The position numbers and the translations under genes were made by a program. Below are positions 1 through 8,462 of a stretch of 64,000 bases of DNA, one piece after another. The notes under the pieces are model-generated. The model saw nothing but the letters and a program-made list of their open reading frames with translations. It had not been told where the DNA came from and did no database searches. Source of the stretch: Actinomadura sp. WMMA1423 (GTDB lineage Bacteria > Actinomycetota > Actinomycetes > Streptosporangiales > Streptosporangiaceae); assembly GCF_006547145.1 (NCBI RefSeq), contig NZ_CP041244.1, forward strand, positions 4,092,001 to 4,156,000, in the 5' to 3' direction. Numbering within the stretch: position 1 is the first letter of the stretch; every line of letters begins with the position of its first letter.

Positions 1-400
1 CCCGGGGCACTTCAGCCGGCGCAAACTCCGCCGCCTCAGCGCCCTTCAGCTTTTCGAAGATCTCGGGGATACCAGCCAGGTCGGTGCCGCCATCAACGAC
101 CTCGCACCAGGCCGGACGCCCGCCGACGAGCACGAAACGGATCTCGTAGGGCCCGCCGGCGTAGGAGACGGCGTTGGCAGCAAGCTCGCCAACCACCAGC
201 TCGGCCTCGTCAACATCGTTCTCGTCAACGCCGGCGTTTCGTAGCACCTCCCGCAGCAACGCCCTGGCGTGACGCGCGGTCCGTTCTTCTGGAAGATCAC
301 GGATCTCCAGCTGGAAGCCGGCGAACTCCGTCTGCTCGATCGCAGCTTGTTCGGCTTGTCCGGACGACACCTCCTGCTCGTTCTCGGGGGGCTCCGCCAC
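1..400 (-). CDS. ATP-binding anti-sigma-regulatory-type protein (HATPase), truncated by the window edge
   Basis: The minus frame beginning at GTG 400 reads as a small GHKL ATPase of the kind abundant in actinomycetes, where such proteins act like anti-sigma factors or serine kinases. The N-box is visible as ELVVGELAANAV, followed by a loop with SYAGGPYEIRFV and a D-G-G-T-D stretch typical of the G1 region. AGGAGG lies 7 nt upstream of GTG 400, which fixes the start. About 133 residues are present and the C-terminus runs off the left edge. It diverges from the XRE-TPR regulator across 257 bp. The family assignment comes from motifs; its target is unknown. Confidence 0.75.
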   Translation of the reverse strand, partial: MAEPPENEQEVSSGQAEQAAIEQTEFAGFQLEIRDLPEERTARHARALLREVLRNAGVDENDVDEAELVVGELAANAVSYAGGPYEIRFVLVGGRPAWCEVVDGGTDLAGIPEIFEKLKGAEAAEFAPAEVPR

Positions 401-657
401 AACCGCACCTCCTGAAGGGTTCTGGCTGCCAGGCAGCCTTCTGACCTCGTCTGGGTGCCAGAACAGTGACGCAGAGTCAGCAACGTGCCAACCGTCGAGA
501 ATCCGCGAATCCGCAGAAACCGTGGAAGAGACACGGAAGCCGGCCTCCAACCCGTTGCCGATCCACGGGAAGCAGTCCACGCACGTCAGAAAGAGGGTCG
601 AGTTGACCAGCGCCGTTCTACGCTGAAGGCCACTGGCACCAGCCGCGACAGAACGCC
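401..657. promoter_or_regulatory. divergent intergenic region
   Basis: This 257-bp stretch separates the leftward ATPase and the rightward regulator and must carry promoters for both. The only clear signal I can see is the Shine-Dalgarno AGGAGG of the leftward gene. No convincing -35/-10 pair or palindrome was recognised. Confidence 0.3.
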
Positions 658-2196
658 ATGGGAGCACCAATGGCCCGAGGAGAGCACGCCCCATCCTGCG
701 CACGTCAATGGCGGCAGCGAGCCCAAGCCGAGAACTGGCGGACGTGGAAGCTGGTGCAGGCCATCCACCGCTGCTGCGGGGTGAGCCTGCTGAAGGCGCA
801 CCGGCTTGCCCAGGGCTGGACGGCTCAAGCCGCCATCGATCACTTGGCCGAGCTATGCGAGCGAGAGCGCCTCGGAGTGCCGCACGCCAACATCGATCTG
901 CTGAACGTCTGGGAGAACGGCCGAGGCCGTCCACGCCCGGACACCATTGATCTTCTCTCCCGGCTGTACCGGGCCAACCCGATCAAGCTCGGCCTGGCCG
1001 CCGACTATTCGGATGACACAGACGTCGACGAGGTTGCGGTCATTCCCGCCCCACACATCCCACCGCTCTTGCCTGCCTCCTCCCAGGCGCCGGTCCTCAC
1101 CCCGAGCGCCCTCCACACCCCTGGGCCGTCAGGCCCGTTGAGAGACGAGACCAACCGCCGGACCTTTTTCAACGACGTCCTCACAGGATGCACCCGGGCT
1201 TCGCATGGCCGCCTGTTAGCGGAAGTGGAGACCCTGAGACAGCAGATGGACCGCACCCTGGCCTCCGGAACGGTCACTGACGACCAGATGGACCGTCTCG
1301 AGGAAATGGTCCTGCAATGCCGCCGCGACTACCTGGTCACTCCGCCGCTGCCGATGCTGTGCCGACTCATGCTCGAGTTCAGCGACGTGCAGAACCTCGC
1401 ATCCCAGCGGCAATCAGGCTCGATCCAATGCCGGCTCTCCAAGATCGCCGCCGTCCTGGCGGTCCTCAGCGCGGACGCCTTGATGAAGCTTGGCGACGTT
1501 CGTCAAGCGGCTGCCTGGTATGGCACCGCCAAGACGGCCGCCGACGACACCGGCGATCCCCAACTGCGAGCGCTCGTCCGAGCGCACCAGGCGATGTTGC
1601 CGTACTACTACGGCGATCCAGCCGAAACGGTGAGCCTCGCTCGAGAGGCTCAGGCCCTTGGTCGTGCCAAGCCCTCGTCTCCCACGGCACTCGCCGCGGC
1701 CGCCGAGGCACGCGCTCTTGCACGCATCGGTGACCACCAAGGCGCCATCGCCTCGCTCGCCCGAGCCCAACGGCTCTTCTCGCAGATCAAGGAGCGCAAC
1801 AACGGGGCGCTGGCTTTCGACTTCACGGAGCAGCGGCTCTACCTGTACATGAGCGGAACCCACGCGTACCTACCGGATCTTCAACGCGCCGAAGCGGTAC
1901 ATGACACCGCTTCGGCGCTGTGCCGCCCAACCAGTCCGAACATCGATCCAGCGCTGGTCAAGCTGGATCGGGCGGCGACGTTTGCCCGTGGCGCGCGGGA
2001 GGCGGAGGCTTGCGAACTAGCCACTCAGACTCTCCTAGAGCTGCCGCCTGAACAGCGAACGACCATCGTGTTCGTCCGTGCCCGCGACGTCCGCTCCGCT
2101 CTCCCCACCCAGCGCTGGCGGGACAGGGCGCTGAACACCTTCGAAGAGGTCCTTGCCTTGGACACCGCCACCGTCTCCGGCCGTAGAGATGCCTAA
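658..2196 (+). CDS. XRE-type transcriptional regulator with C-terminal TPR-like helices
   Basis: The 512-residue protein has an N-terminal helix-turn-helix-like region (about residues 38-110, including WENGRGRPRPDTIDLLSRLY), a proline-rich linker (about 120-150) and a long alpha-helical C-terminus (about 220-500) with TPR-like alanine-rich hairpins. This architecture is common in actinobacterial regulators that sense a small ligand or peptide through the TPR part. A second ATG lies 12 nt downstream at 670; neither start has a strong Shine-Dalgarno. Its stop overlaps the start of the next gene by 8 nt, so it and the phosphotransferase are probably translationally coupled. Confidence 0.7.
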   Translation: MGAPMARGEHAPSCARQWRQRAQAENWRTWKLVQAIHRCCGVSLLKAHRLAQGWTAQAAIDHLAELCERERLGVPHANIDLLNVWENGRGRPRPDTIDLLSRLYRANPIKLGLAADYSDDTDVDEVAVIPAPHIPPLLPASSQAPVLTPSALHTPGPSGPLRDETNRRTFFNDVLTGCTRASHGRLLAEVETLRQQMDRTLASGTVTDDQMDRLEEMVLQCRRDYLVTPPLPMLCRLMLEFSDVQNLASQRQSGSIQCRLSKIAAVLAVLSADALMKLGDVRQAAAWYGTAKTAADDTGDPQLRALVRAHQAMLPYYYGDPAETVSLAREAQALGRAKPSSPTALAAAAEARALARIGDHQGAIASLARAQRLFSQIKERNNGALAFDFTEQRLYLYMSGTHAYLPDLQRAEAVHDTASALCRPTSPNIDPALVKLDRAATFARGAREAEACELATQTLLELPPEQRTTIVFVRARDVRSALPTQRWRDRALNTFEEVLALDTATVSGRRDA

Positions 2197-3106
2197 CCAG
2201 TTGACAGGCGCGGCCGACCTTCATCAGCGTGCCCACGAAGTCCTTCACGCCGCGTGCGCCCAGGCCGGCCTCGATCCGACAGGCGCCGAACTGCTTCGGC
2301 TACGCAGCAACGCTGTGTTCAAACTGTGCGCGCCGATCATCGCGAGGATCGCTACCGCCCCTACGGCCGCAGAGCGGCTCCCCGCTGTTCTAGCGGTCAC
2401 CCGCTGGCTCGCCGATCGAGGGTTCCCCACCGTCCGGCCGGCCGACGAAATCACTGCCCAGCCCATAAGCGTTGCAGGCGCCACGGTCACCTTCTGGCGC
2501 TACATCCCCACAGCAGCAGCCCCCGCCACCACGGCCGACCTCGGCCGACTACTTCGCGACCTACATACCGGGCCAACGCCGCCATTCCCTCTTCGGACTC
2601 TGGCGGATCCGCTGGCGAGCATCCGCGCAACCGTCCAGCACCACCCCGGCATTCTCACCCCCGACGACCTGGCCTGGCTCATTGACCGCATCAGCAACCT
2701 CACCGCGGCCTGGCGCGCGTTGCCGTTCGAGGACCCACCAACCCTCCTGCACGGCGACGCCTGGATAGACAACCTGTTCCGCCACCAGAACGGACACGTA
2801 GTACTGGGCGACTGGGACAGCGTCGCCGTCGGTCACCGCGAGTGGGACCTCATTCACAGCTACCACGGCGAGCGTCGCTTCGGTCTCTCCCCCACAGACG
2901 TCAACGACTTCGCCGCTGCCTACGGCTACGACCTGCGCAGATGGGACGGCTACGAGACCCTCATGCAGATCCGCGACATCTACGCCATCGGCATCCACAT
3001 CCGCAATGCCCCCGGCGACCCCTTCTCCCGCCGCGAGCTCACCCACCGCTTGGCGTCCCTCCGAACCGGCAGCACCCACACACGCTGGCACATGAGAGCC
3101 GAGTAG
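2189..3106 (+). CDS. aminoglycoside-phosphotransferase-fold (APH) kinase
   Basis: The protein of about 305 residues has the kinase-like APH fold. The catalytic loop LLHGDAWIDN (about residues 186-195) supplies the catalytic Asp and the Mg-binding Asn, and LGDWDSVAVG (206-215) supplies the second Mg-binding Asp. The length fits APH/choline-kinase-like proteins. ATG 2189 was chosen over the in-frame TTG 2153 because it overlaps the preceding stop by 8 nt, a typical coupled arrangement. The substrate cannot be told from sequence; resistance to an aminoglycoside is not implied. A small-molecule kinase controlled with the upstream regulator is the best guess. Confidence 0.75.
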   Translation: MPNQLTGAADLHQRAHEVLHAACAQAGLDPTGAELLRLRSNAVFKLCAPIIARIATAPTAAERLPAVLAVTRWLADRGFPTVRPADEITAQPISVAGATVTFWRYIPTAAAPATTADLGRLLRDLHTGPTPPFPLRTLADPLASIRATVQHHPGILTPDDLAWLIDRISNLTAAWRALPFEDPPTLLHGDAWIDNLFRHQNGHVVLGDWDSVAVGHREWDLIHSYHGERRFGLSPTDVNDFAAAYGYDLRRWDGYETLMQIRDIYAIGIHIRNAPGDPFSRRELTHRLASLRTGSTHTRWHMRAE

Positions 3107-3285
3107 CGTCTCCCCTCCGCAGGAGGGAGCTCACTTTGAAGCAGATTGGGACACAGTGCGGTTGCCGCTGCCCTCGGACTGGCTGAGGAGGTCAACTCCA
3201 CAGATCTCAGGCGCAGAGCGAACCGCCCAAGTGTCCGTGTTCGGCCTTTCTTGTTCCCACACGGGCTGGGCGTTCAAGTCCTGCG

Positions 3286-3298
3286 TACGATTCTTGAC
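3286..3298 (+). promoter_or_regulatory. candidate -10 element for a leaderless transcript
   Basis: TACGAT (3286-3291) matches the actinobacterial TANNNT -10 consensus and ends 7 nt before ATG 3299. There is no Shine-Dalgarno in front of that ATG, so transcription would begin at or next to the start codon. No good -35 box is seen at the expected distance. Confidence 0.4.
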
Positions 3299-3628
3299 AT
3301 GACAATGATCGAGGCGGTGGCTGGAGACGGCGCGGTCCTGGTAGAGGTTTCGCCCGCGTTCGGCTCCGAGCGCACCTCCGTCGACGGACGAGTCCGCGAA
3401 CGCGCCGATCAGGCGATAAGGCATGCGAACAGAACCGTGACCCGCCTCGCGAGCGAACTTACAAATACGGTACAAGCGATGCCGGAAGCCGATCGCCCGC
3501 AGGATGTCACCATGGAGTTCGGCATCAACTTCACAGCCGAAGGCAACGCCGCGATCGCCAAGGCAGGCGCCCAGGCCACTCTTAAGATCACCTTGACGTA
3601 TCGATTCCCGGATCCGGCGCCGCGGTAG
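3299..3628 (+). CDS. trypsin-co-occurring domain 1 (Trypco1 / CU044_2847-type) protein, module A
   Basis: This 109-residue protein resembles the two other Trypco1 proteins in this window: a short beta N-terminus (AVLVEVSP), a helical middle, then VTMEFGINFTAEGNAAIAKAGAQATLKI, equivalent to VAIEFGLKFSAKAGLVIAEAGGEASLKF at 46.9 kb. Such domains are known from genes next to trypsin-like peptidases fused to STAND NTPases in proposed conflict systems. ATG 3299 and ATG 3305 are both possible; a longer upstream in-frame extension lacks family similarity. It is followed after 14 nt by the trypsin-NB-ARC-TPR gene, so the two form an operon. Confidence 0.75.
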   Translation: MTMIEAVAGDGAVLVEVSPAFGSERTSVDGRVRERADQAIRHANRTVTRLASELTNTVQAMPEADRPQDVTMEFGINFTAEGNAAIAKAGAQATLKITLTYRFPDPAPR

Positions 3629-3642
3629 GCACGGAGTCGTCC

Positions 3643-6600
3643 ATGGCTCTGGTGTGGCCGTTTGCCGGACTGGTGCTCCACGCTGGGCGCCCCATCACGT
3701 CGGGCTTCGTAGTGCATCCCTCTGGCCTGATCGCCACGTGCTGGCACGTGGTGGAGGGACGTAATGACGTCTCGTTCGCACTGCTGGATGAGGAACACGC
3801 CTTTCCCGTCCAACTGGCCTGCCAGCCCGATCTGCAGCACGATCTCGTTCTTCTGCGGCCGGCCCCGCATGTCCGACTGCCGCCGCTTCCCGCAGCACGC
3901 TTGATCGGTAGTGACTCCGCGCATCCTGGGGATTCTTTCGCGGCCCAGGGCTTCGGTGAGATAGAAGATTCCTTTCACGACTACCGTTTCCTGGCTGCGA
4001 CCGGTCATATCGTCGGCCCCATGCAACGCGACGGCGTCATTTACCTGCAGGTCGAAAGTAGGCAGGTGCTCCGGGGAATGAGCGGTGCGGGTATCGTGCT
4101 CGGTTCGGACGAGGGAGTCATTGGGGTCCTTACCGAACGCTACAATCCGCCCTCCGAGCAGACATGGCTGCGCGACACCGCATGGATAGTTCCCGCGGAG
4201 CATGTCGCGGCGCTCGCACCAGAACTTCTGACCGTCGTGCCCCTGCGCCGTCGGCGGTCCGGTCGCGACGCAGCCGTGTCCGCTATCTGGCAGACGCGAG
4301 GGCTTCGGCCTGCCGCCGTCTTCGCCGGCCGTGATACCGCCTTGGCGAGGTTGAACCGGCACCTCGTTCCCGGCGAAGGCGGCACCATGGCCATCACCGG
4401 CATCGGGGGCTGCGGAAAGACGCGGCTGGCCCTGGAGTACGCGTCACGGCGTGCGCCCGAGTACGACGTGGTCTGGCTGGTCCGGGCGGGGTTCCTCGAT
4501 GCCGACATGCGCGAACTAGCCACCGCACTGGCGCTCCCCACACCCCCTGACGGGGATGTCGTATCGATCCTCCACGGTTGGCTCGCATCACACTCTCGTT
4601 GGCTGATCATCATCGATGGCGTGGACGATCCACACCAAGACGCGGACCGTTACCCGACCGGCCGCGGCCATGTCCTTATCACGAGCCGAAACACCGAGTG
4701 GGGCAACATCGCCACGCCCGTCCACATCGGACGCCTGGAGCGGGCCGAGTCCGTCCGGTTCTTGTCCAGGCGCGGGCTCACGGCCGCTCAGGAGGAATTG
4801 GCCGCCCTCGCCAATGAAGTCGGAGATCTTCCTCTGGCCCTGGAGCAGGCCGCGTCATTCGTGCTGGCAACCGGCCAGACGGTACCGAACTATCTCGCAC
4901 TCCTGCGCGAGCACACCGCCGAACTCCTTGAGGCAACCGAGGCTCCGGACTACCCGATGGCGATCACCGCTACCTGGGCGCTGTCCTTCGACCGGCTCCG
5001 CACTGAGTGCCCTGCAGCCATGGAAATGTTGAGGTTCGCGTCTTTTATGGCGACGGACGATATCCCCCTGAGCGTGTTTCACGCGGCCGTCGGCGAGATG
5101 CCCCGCCGGTTTCGCAGACACCTTCGGGAGCCACTGGACCTCGCACGTACCGTCCGGCACCTTACGCGCTATTCCCTGGCGGAATTGGGCACAGACGCCA
5201 TCAACGTGCACACGCTCGTCCAGACCGTCGTACGCGAGGTGTCACTGAACGCCGCCCAGCGCGCCGACTACTGCGATCGCGTGACGCGAGTTCTACGCGC
5301 GGAGTATCCGCAGCGTTCCGAGGACGTCGACCAGTGGGCGACCTGCGCACGCCTGACCACGCACGGAATCGCCGTGGCCGGACACGCCGAGGCGCTGGGG
5401 AGCGGACGAGACGAAGCCTCCGATCTACTCGACCGCGTGGCGACCTACATCGAAGGACGAGTGGGGGCCCGGACCGCCGTACCCTTGTTCCAAAAAGCGG
5501 TGCAGATGGCTGAGAGCACCCTCGCAGAGCACAGTTCCGCGCTGGCCACAAGGTTGAACAACCTCGGCTCGGCCTTGTTCTCCGCTGACCGGCTGGACGA
5601 AGCGATCGAGTTGTTCGAGCGCGTCTTAGCCATCGACGAGTTTCGAGCCAGACGCCATCGCGAAGCCATTCCTGTAGAGCATCTCATGAACTACGGGGTC
5701 GCCACCTACTTCGCTGGCGATCGCCCGCGCGGCGTGGCCCTGATGGAACGGGCCGTTCGGGATGCCAGTCCGTCGGACCCTTTTTTCGGCGTGATGCTGC
5801 TCAACCTCGCAAGCGAACGTCGCTCCCAGCGGGACTTCGACCGGGCTGAGAACCTCGCGCGCACAGTGGAAGAGGCCACGCGCGCCCGGTTCGGCCGCAT
5901 GCACCCGTACTACGCCGCCGCCCTATCCGAACTCGGTCGGATCGCCGCCGACCAGGGTGACATCGAAAAGGCGGTCGACCTCCTCCGTCAGGCCGCCAGG
6001 ACGATGCTCGACCGCTTCGGGCCCGCGGCTACTCAGACCATCGAAACTCACGTAAAGTACCTCGACGCGCTCACCAACAACGAGGCGGACGACCGGGCTG
6101 TAGAACTCGCTGACTGGATGCGCGCGAACCTCGACCTTTCCGGGCCGCCCCGCTCAGCACAGCCGGCCTTTGAAACGACCGCGGCCTTCTCACCCCCAGA
6201 CGCGTTGGCCAAGATCGGCATCATCTACCTTCATTTTGATCGGGCCGAAGACGCCCTCCATTGCTTCGAAGAAGCCGCAGGGGCGGTCGAGGAGTTCACG
6301 GAGTCCGAGTCGCCCGCACTTGCCGTGCATGAGAACAACATCGGATCAGCCCTGCTAGCCCTGCACCGTGTAAGAGAGGCCAAACACGCGCTCACGCTGG
6401 CACTGGACCTAGCCACGGATGACGACACGCTAACACCGATCTATCTGGCCAACCGCGCTATCGCGGCGGGCCAGGAGCGGGATTTCCGTGGACTCGATCA
6501 CTACATTGACTTGGCACTGGCCGCACAGGACAGGCATCAGACCGACCGTCCCTACGTCCTACAGAAACTGGCGTGTGCGGAGACCGCTGCGGGCCGGTAT

Positions 6601-6729
6601 GACGCCGCCCGCGCCAGACTGTACGAGGCCATGTCCACCCTTGAGACAGTGGAAGTCTCAAGCGCGCGCCGGCAAGTCCTCTCCCGGATGCTGGACGACC
6701 TCAATCGTTCCCTTCCGCCGGCGTCGTGA
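3643..6729 (+). CDS. trypsin-like peptidase / NB-ARC STAND NTPase / TPR protein, module A
   Basis: The 1028-residue protein has three parts. The N-terminal chymotrypsin-fold peptidase (about 1-200) has an apparently complete triad: His35 in ATCWHVVEG, Asp67 in QHDLVLL and Ser147 in GMSGAG. An NB-ARC-type STAND ATPase (about 225-560) has a P-loop GIGGCGKT (253-260), Walker B-like WLIIIDGVDD and a GLPL-like motif DLPLALEQAA. The C-terminus (about 590-1020) is built of TPR-like repeats, including a kinesin-light-chain-like ALATRLNNLGSALFSADRLD unit. The order effector-switch-sensor is that of NLR-like conflict proteins. It uses TPRs where modules B and C use WD40. It is probably cytoplasmic; no signal peptide or membrane helix is evident. 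Immune function is inference. Confidence 0.85.
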   Translation: MALVWPFAGLVLHAGRPITSGFVVHPSGLIATCWHVVEGRNDVSFALLDEEHAFPVQLACQPDLQHDLVLLRPAPHVRLPPLPAARLIGSDSAHPGDSFAAQGFGEIEDSFHDYRFLAATGHIVGPMQRDGVIYLQVESRQVLRGMSGAGIVLGSDEGVIGVLTERYNPPSEQTWLRDTAWIVPAEHVAALAPELLTVVPLRRRRSGRDAAVSAIWQTRGLRPAAVFAGRDTALARLNRHLVPGEGGTMAITGIGGCGKTRLALEYASRRAPEYDVVWLVRAGFLDADMRELATALALPTPPDGDVVSILHGWLASHSRWLIIIDGVDDPHQDADRYPTGRGHVLITSRNTEWGNIATPVHIGRLERAESVRFLSRRGLTAAQEELAALANEVGDLPLALEQAASFVLATGQTVPNYLALLREHTAELLEATEAPDYPMAITATWALSFDRLRTECPAAMEMLRFASFMATDDIPLSVFHAAVGEMPRRFRRHLREPLDLARTVRHLTRYSLAELGTDAINVHTLVQTVVREVSLNAAQRADYCDRVTRVLRAEYPQRSEDVDQWATCARLTTHGIAVAGHAEALGSGRDEASDLLDRVATYIEGRVGARTAVPLFQKAVQMAESTLAEHSSALATRLNNLGSALFSADRLDEAIELFERVLAIDEFRARRHREAIPVEHLMNYGVATYFAGDRPRGVALMERAVRDASPSDPFFGVMLLNLASERRSQRDFDRAENLARTVEEATRARFGRMHPYYAAALSELGRIAADQGDIEKAVDLLRQAARTMLDRFGPAATQTIETHVKYLDALTNNEADDRAVELADWMRANLDLSGPPRSAQPAFETTAAFSPPDALAKIGIIYLHFDRAEDALHCFEEAAGAVEEFTESESPALAVHENNIGSALLALHRVREAKHALTLALDLATDDDTLTPIYLANRAIAAGQERDFRGLDHYIDLALAAQDRHQTDRPYVLQKLACAETAAGRYDAARARLYEAMSTLETVEVSSARRQVLSRMLDDLNRSLPPAS

Positions 6730-7386
6730 ATGCCGTGAGCACGCATCGCGGACGGAGTCCGCGCTGGGAGGCGGCACCATCACGTGTCCGGCGATGACCT
6801 TTGCCCGCGGATGCGTCTGATCGGCCGCCCGTGAGGTAGGGCAGCGAAGTCCCGTGTCCAACCCGAAGCCCGATCCGACGCTCCGCAACCGGCCCCGGCC
6901 CCTGGGCTGCCGCAGGGGTGCACAGGTCGGTTTAGCGAATCGAAGCGGCGGAGCGGGAAGACTGGGTTCACGCGCACCGGACGGCTGTGCTTCGCTGATA
7001 CTTCGAGCGTTCGGCTACCTCGGCGGCTGGCAATCGTCGCAAGCTTCCTCACCGTCCGGGCCCGACATCCTCACCTATGGCGGAGTCGGCGTTCGCCGCG
7101 GCCGCTCTGCTGTTTGCGGTCGCCGCACTACCTGCCAGTCGAGATCCGGCGCTGACCGTCTCTGCGGTGTCCTGTGGCTTGCTGTCGACCGCGCACCAGG
7201 CCGCGTTCGCCGGACTGGCAGGCGCTGACGCATGGCACGTGGGCCGACAGACACCAGGAGGCTGACGTCGTCCAATACAACGGGCGCTATCACACCTCAT
7301 CGGTAGTTGAAGAGGGCTTTCTCTCTCTCCGCGGGCTCGCCGGTCGGCGAGAGCATCTTTGCCAAGCCCTTAATAGGAGGCCATCG

Positions 7387-7494
7387 GTGAAGGAGTTGCC
7401 TGCTCAGGTCGCTTTTGAGCGCGGACATCGCCTTTACCTCTATGTCGGCATCCCGCAGACGGACCAAAGTCACCGCAGGTCAGGGCGACAGTGA
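7387..7494 (+). CDS. small ORF (35 aa) with strong Shine-Dalgarno, unknown function
   Basis: GTG 7387 follows a perfect AGGAGG (7375-7380) at 6 nt spacing, one of the best initiation sites in the window. The 35-residue product (VKELPAQVAFERGHRLYLYV at its start) has a mixed central segment and a basic tail. It resembles no family I know. It lies just after a perfect hairpin and ends inside a second inverted repeat. It could be a small regulatory peptide or the relic start of a lost gene. Confidence 0.35.
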   Translation: MKELPAQVAFERGHRLYLYVGIPQTDQSHRRSGRQ

Positions 7495-7543
7495 GCAGTC
7501 CGTGAGCACTCCGTAGACAGCCTTTCGCCTGCGGACTGTTCAC
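7491..7543 (+). terminator. imperfect inverted repeat, possible terminator
   Basis: The 12-bp arms GTGAGCAGTCCG (7491-7502) and CGGACTGTTCAC (7532-7543) pair with one mismatch around a 29-nt loop. It sits between the small ORF and the IS-interrupted gene and has no T-tract, so termination is uncertain. Confidence 0.3.
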
Positions 7544-8042
7544 GAAATGCACATGGTGTGGCGGATACCTGACGCCATCGATCCGTCACGACCTTCCGGA
7601 GGCGTCATGTGCAACCACCAGATCGACGACCAGCGTCCGAGCCAGACCGCCGGCGAACGCCCGGGCAACGCGCTGACCGTCGCTGAGCGTTCCTTCCAAA
7701 TGCTCACCACTGGCCCGGGCCCGCTGGCGGTCAACGGCAGCGCGATCGGGCACGGCCTGCCTGCTCGAACCGTCGATCTGAGAGAACTCCGCTCGCTCCT
7801 GCTGGAGAAATCCGCTTCCGACGATCTCAAGGACGCCGCCTGGCGGGAGCTCGTCCATCGGGCACGGAGCGGTGATCCCGCCTGGGTGGTGGGCTGCGTC
7901 GGTATGGCGATGCCAGGGCTGAAGAGCACCGCGGCCCGCGTGATTCGGTCTAGCCCTCTGTGTCAGGCTCAGGTGGGACAAGAGGGATGAAGTTCCCTAA
8001 CTGATGTGGACAGGGCGAGAACGGGTACTGAGCAGAGTGACG

Positions 8043-8462
8043 ATGACCAGCCACGATCTTCCTTCCGGTGACGGGCCGCGGACCGGCCGGCCCAAGCGGC
8101 GGACCTTCAGTGCCGCCTACAAGTTGCGGATGGTCGAGGAGTACGACGCGGCCGAGCATGGCGACAAGGGCGCGCTGCTGCGCCGTGAGGGACTTTATGA
8201 GTCCAGCGTTCAACTGTGGCGCCGGCAGCGCGACGCCGGTGAACTGACCGCTGCGGGGACGAGGCCCCCGGCCGCCAAGAAGGAGAAGACGCCGGAGCAG
8301 GCCGAGTTGGAGCAGTTGCGCAAGGAGAAGGCGCGGCTGGAGCGGCAGAACGCCGCCATGGCCAGGAAACTCAAGCAGACCGAGGCCGCCCTGGACATCA
8401 TGGGAAAAGGTATCGCGCTCTTGGAAACGATGTCCGAGAGCGCGGACACCGAGAATTCGTGA
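8043..8462 (+). CDS. IS3-family transposase OrfA (HTH / leucine zipper)
   Basis: The 139-residue protein has an N-terminal HTH_Tnp_1 domain (about 18-65, RRTFSAAYKLRMVEEYDAAE) that binds the terminal repeats and a charged coiled-coil-like segment (about 90-120, ELEQLRKEKARLERQNAAMA) for dimerisation. ATG 8043 is preferred over in-frame GTG 8037. Its TGA overlaps the GTG of orfB in a GTGA junction. IS3 elements normally join OrfA and OrfB by a programmed -1 frameshift; here simple stop/start coupling is also possible. Confidence 0.85.
   Translation: MTSHDLPSGDGPRTGRPKRRTFSAAYKLRMVEEYDAAEHGDKGALLRREGLYESSVQLWRRQRDAGELTAAGTRPPAAKKEKTPEQAELEQLRKEKARLERQNAAMARKLKQTEAALDIMGKGIALLETMSESADTENS

Larger units (their letters stand above)
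6730..7606. other. gene-poor interval with a hairpin and small ORFs
   Basis: No family-recognisable gene is present. It contains a 62-codon frame at 7077-7265 with two hydrophobic stretches but no ribosome-binding site, a perfect 7-bp inverted repeat CTCGCCG/CGGCGAG (7336-7351) and a 35-codon ORF with a strong Shine-Dalgarno (7387-7494). A second imperfect inverted repeat GTGAGCAGTCCG / CGGACTGTTCAC (7491-7502 and 7532-7543) overlaps the end of that small ORF and could act as a terminator. Confidence 0.4.

Noticed and set aside
3409..4362. 317-codon minus-strand ORF across the Trypco1/trypsin start of module A
   Set aside because: It is antisense to two well-supported genes, has no family motif, and arises from high GC with few stops.
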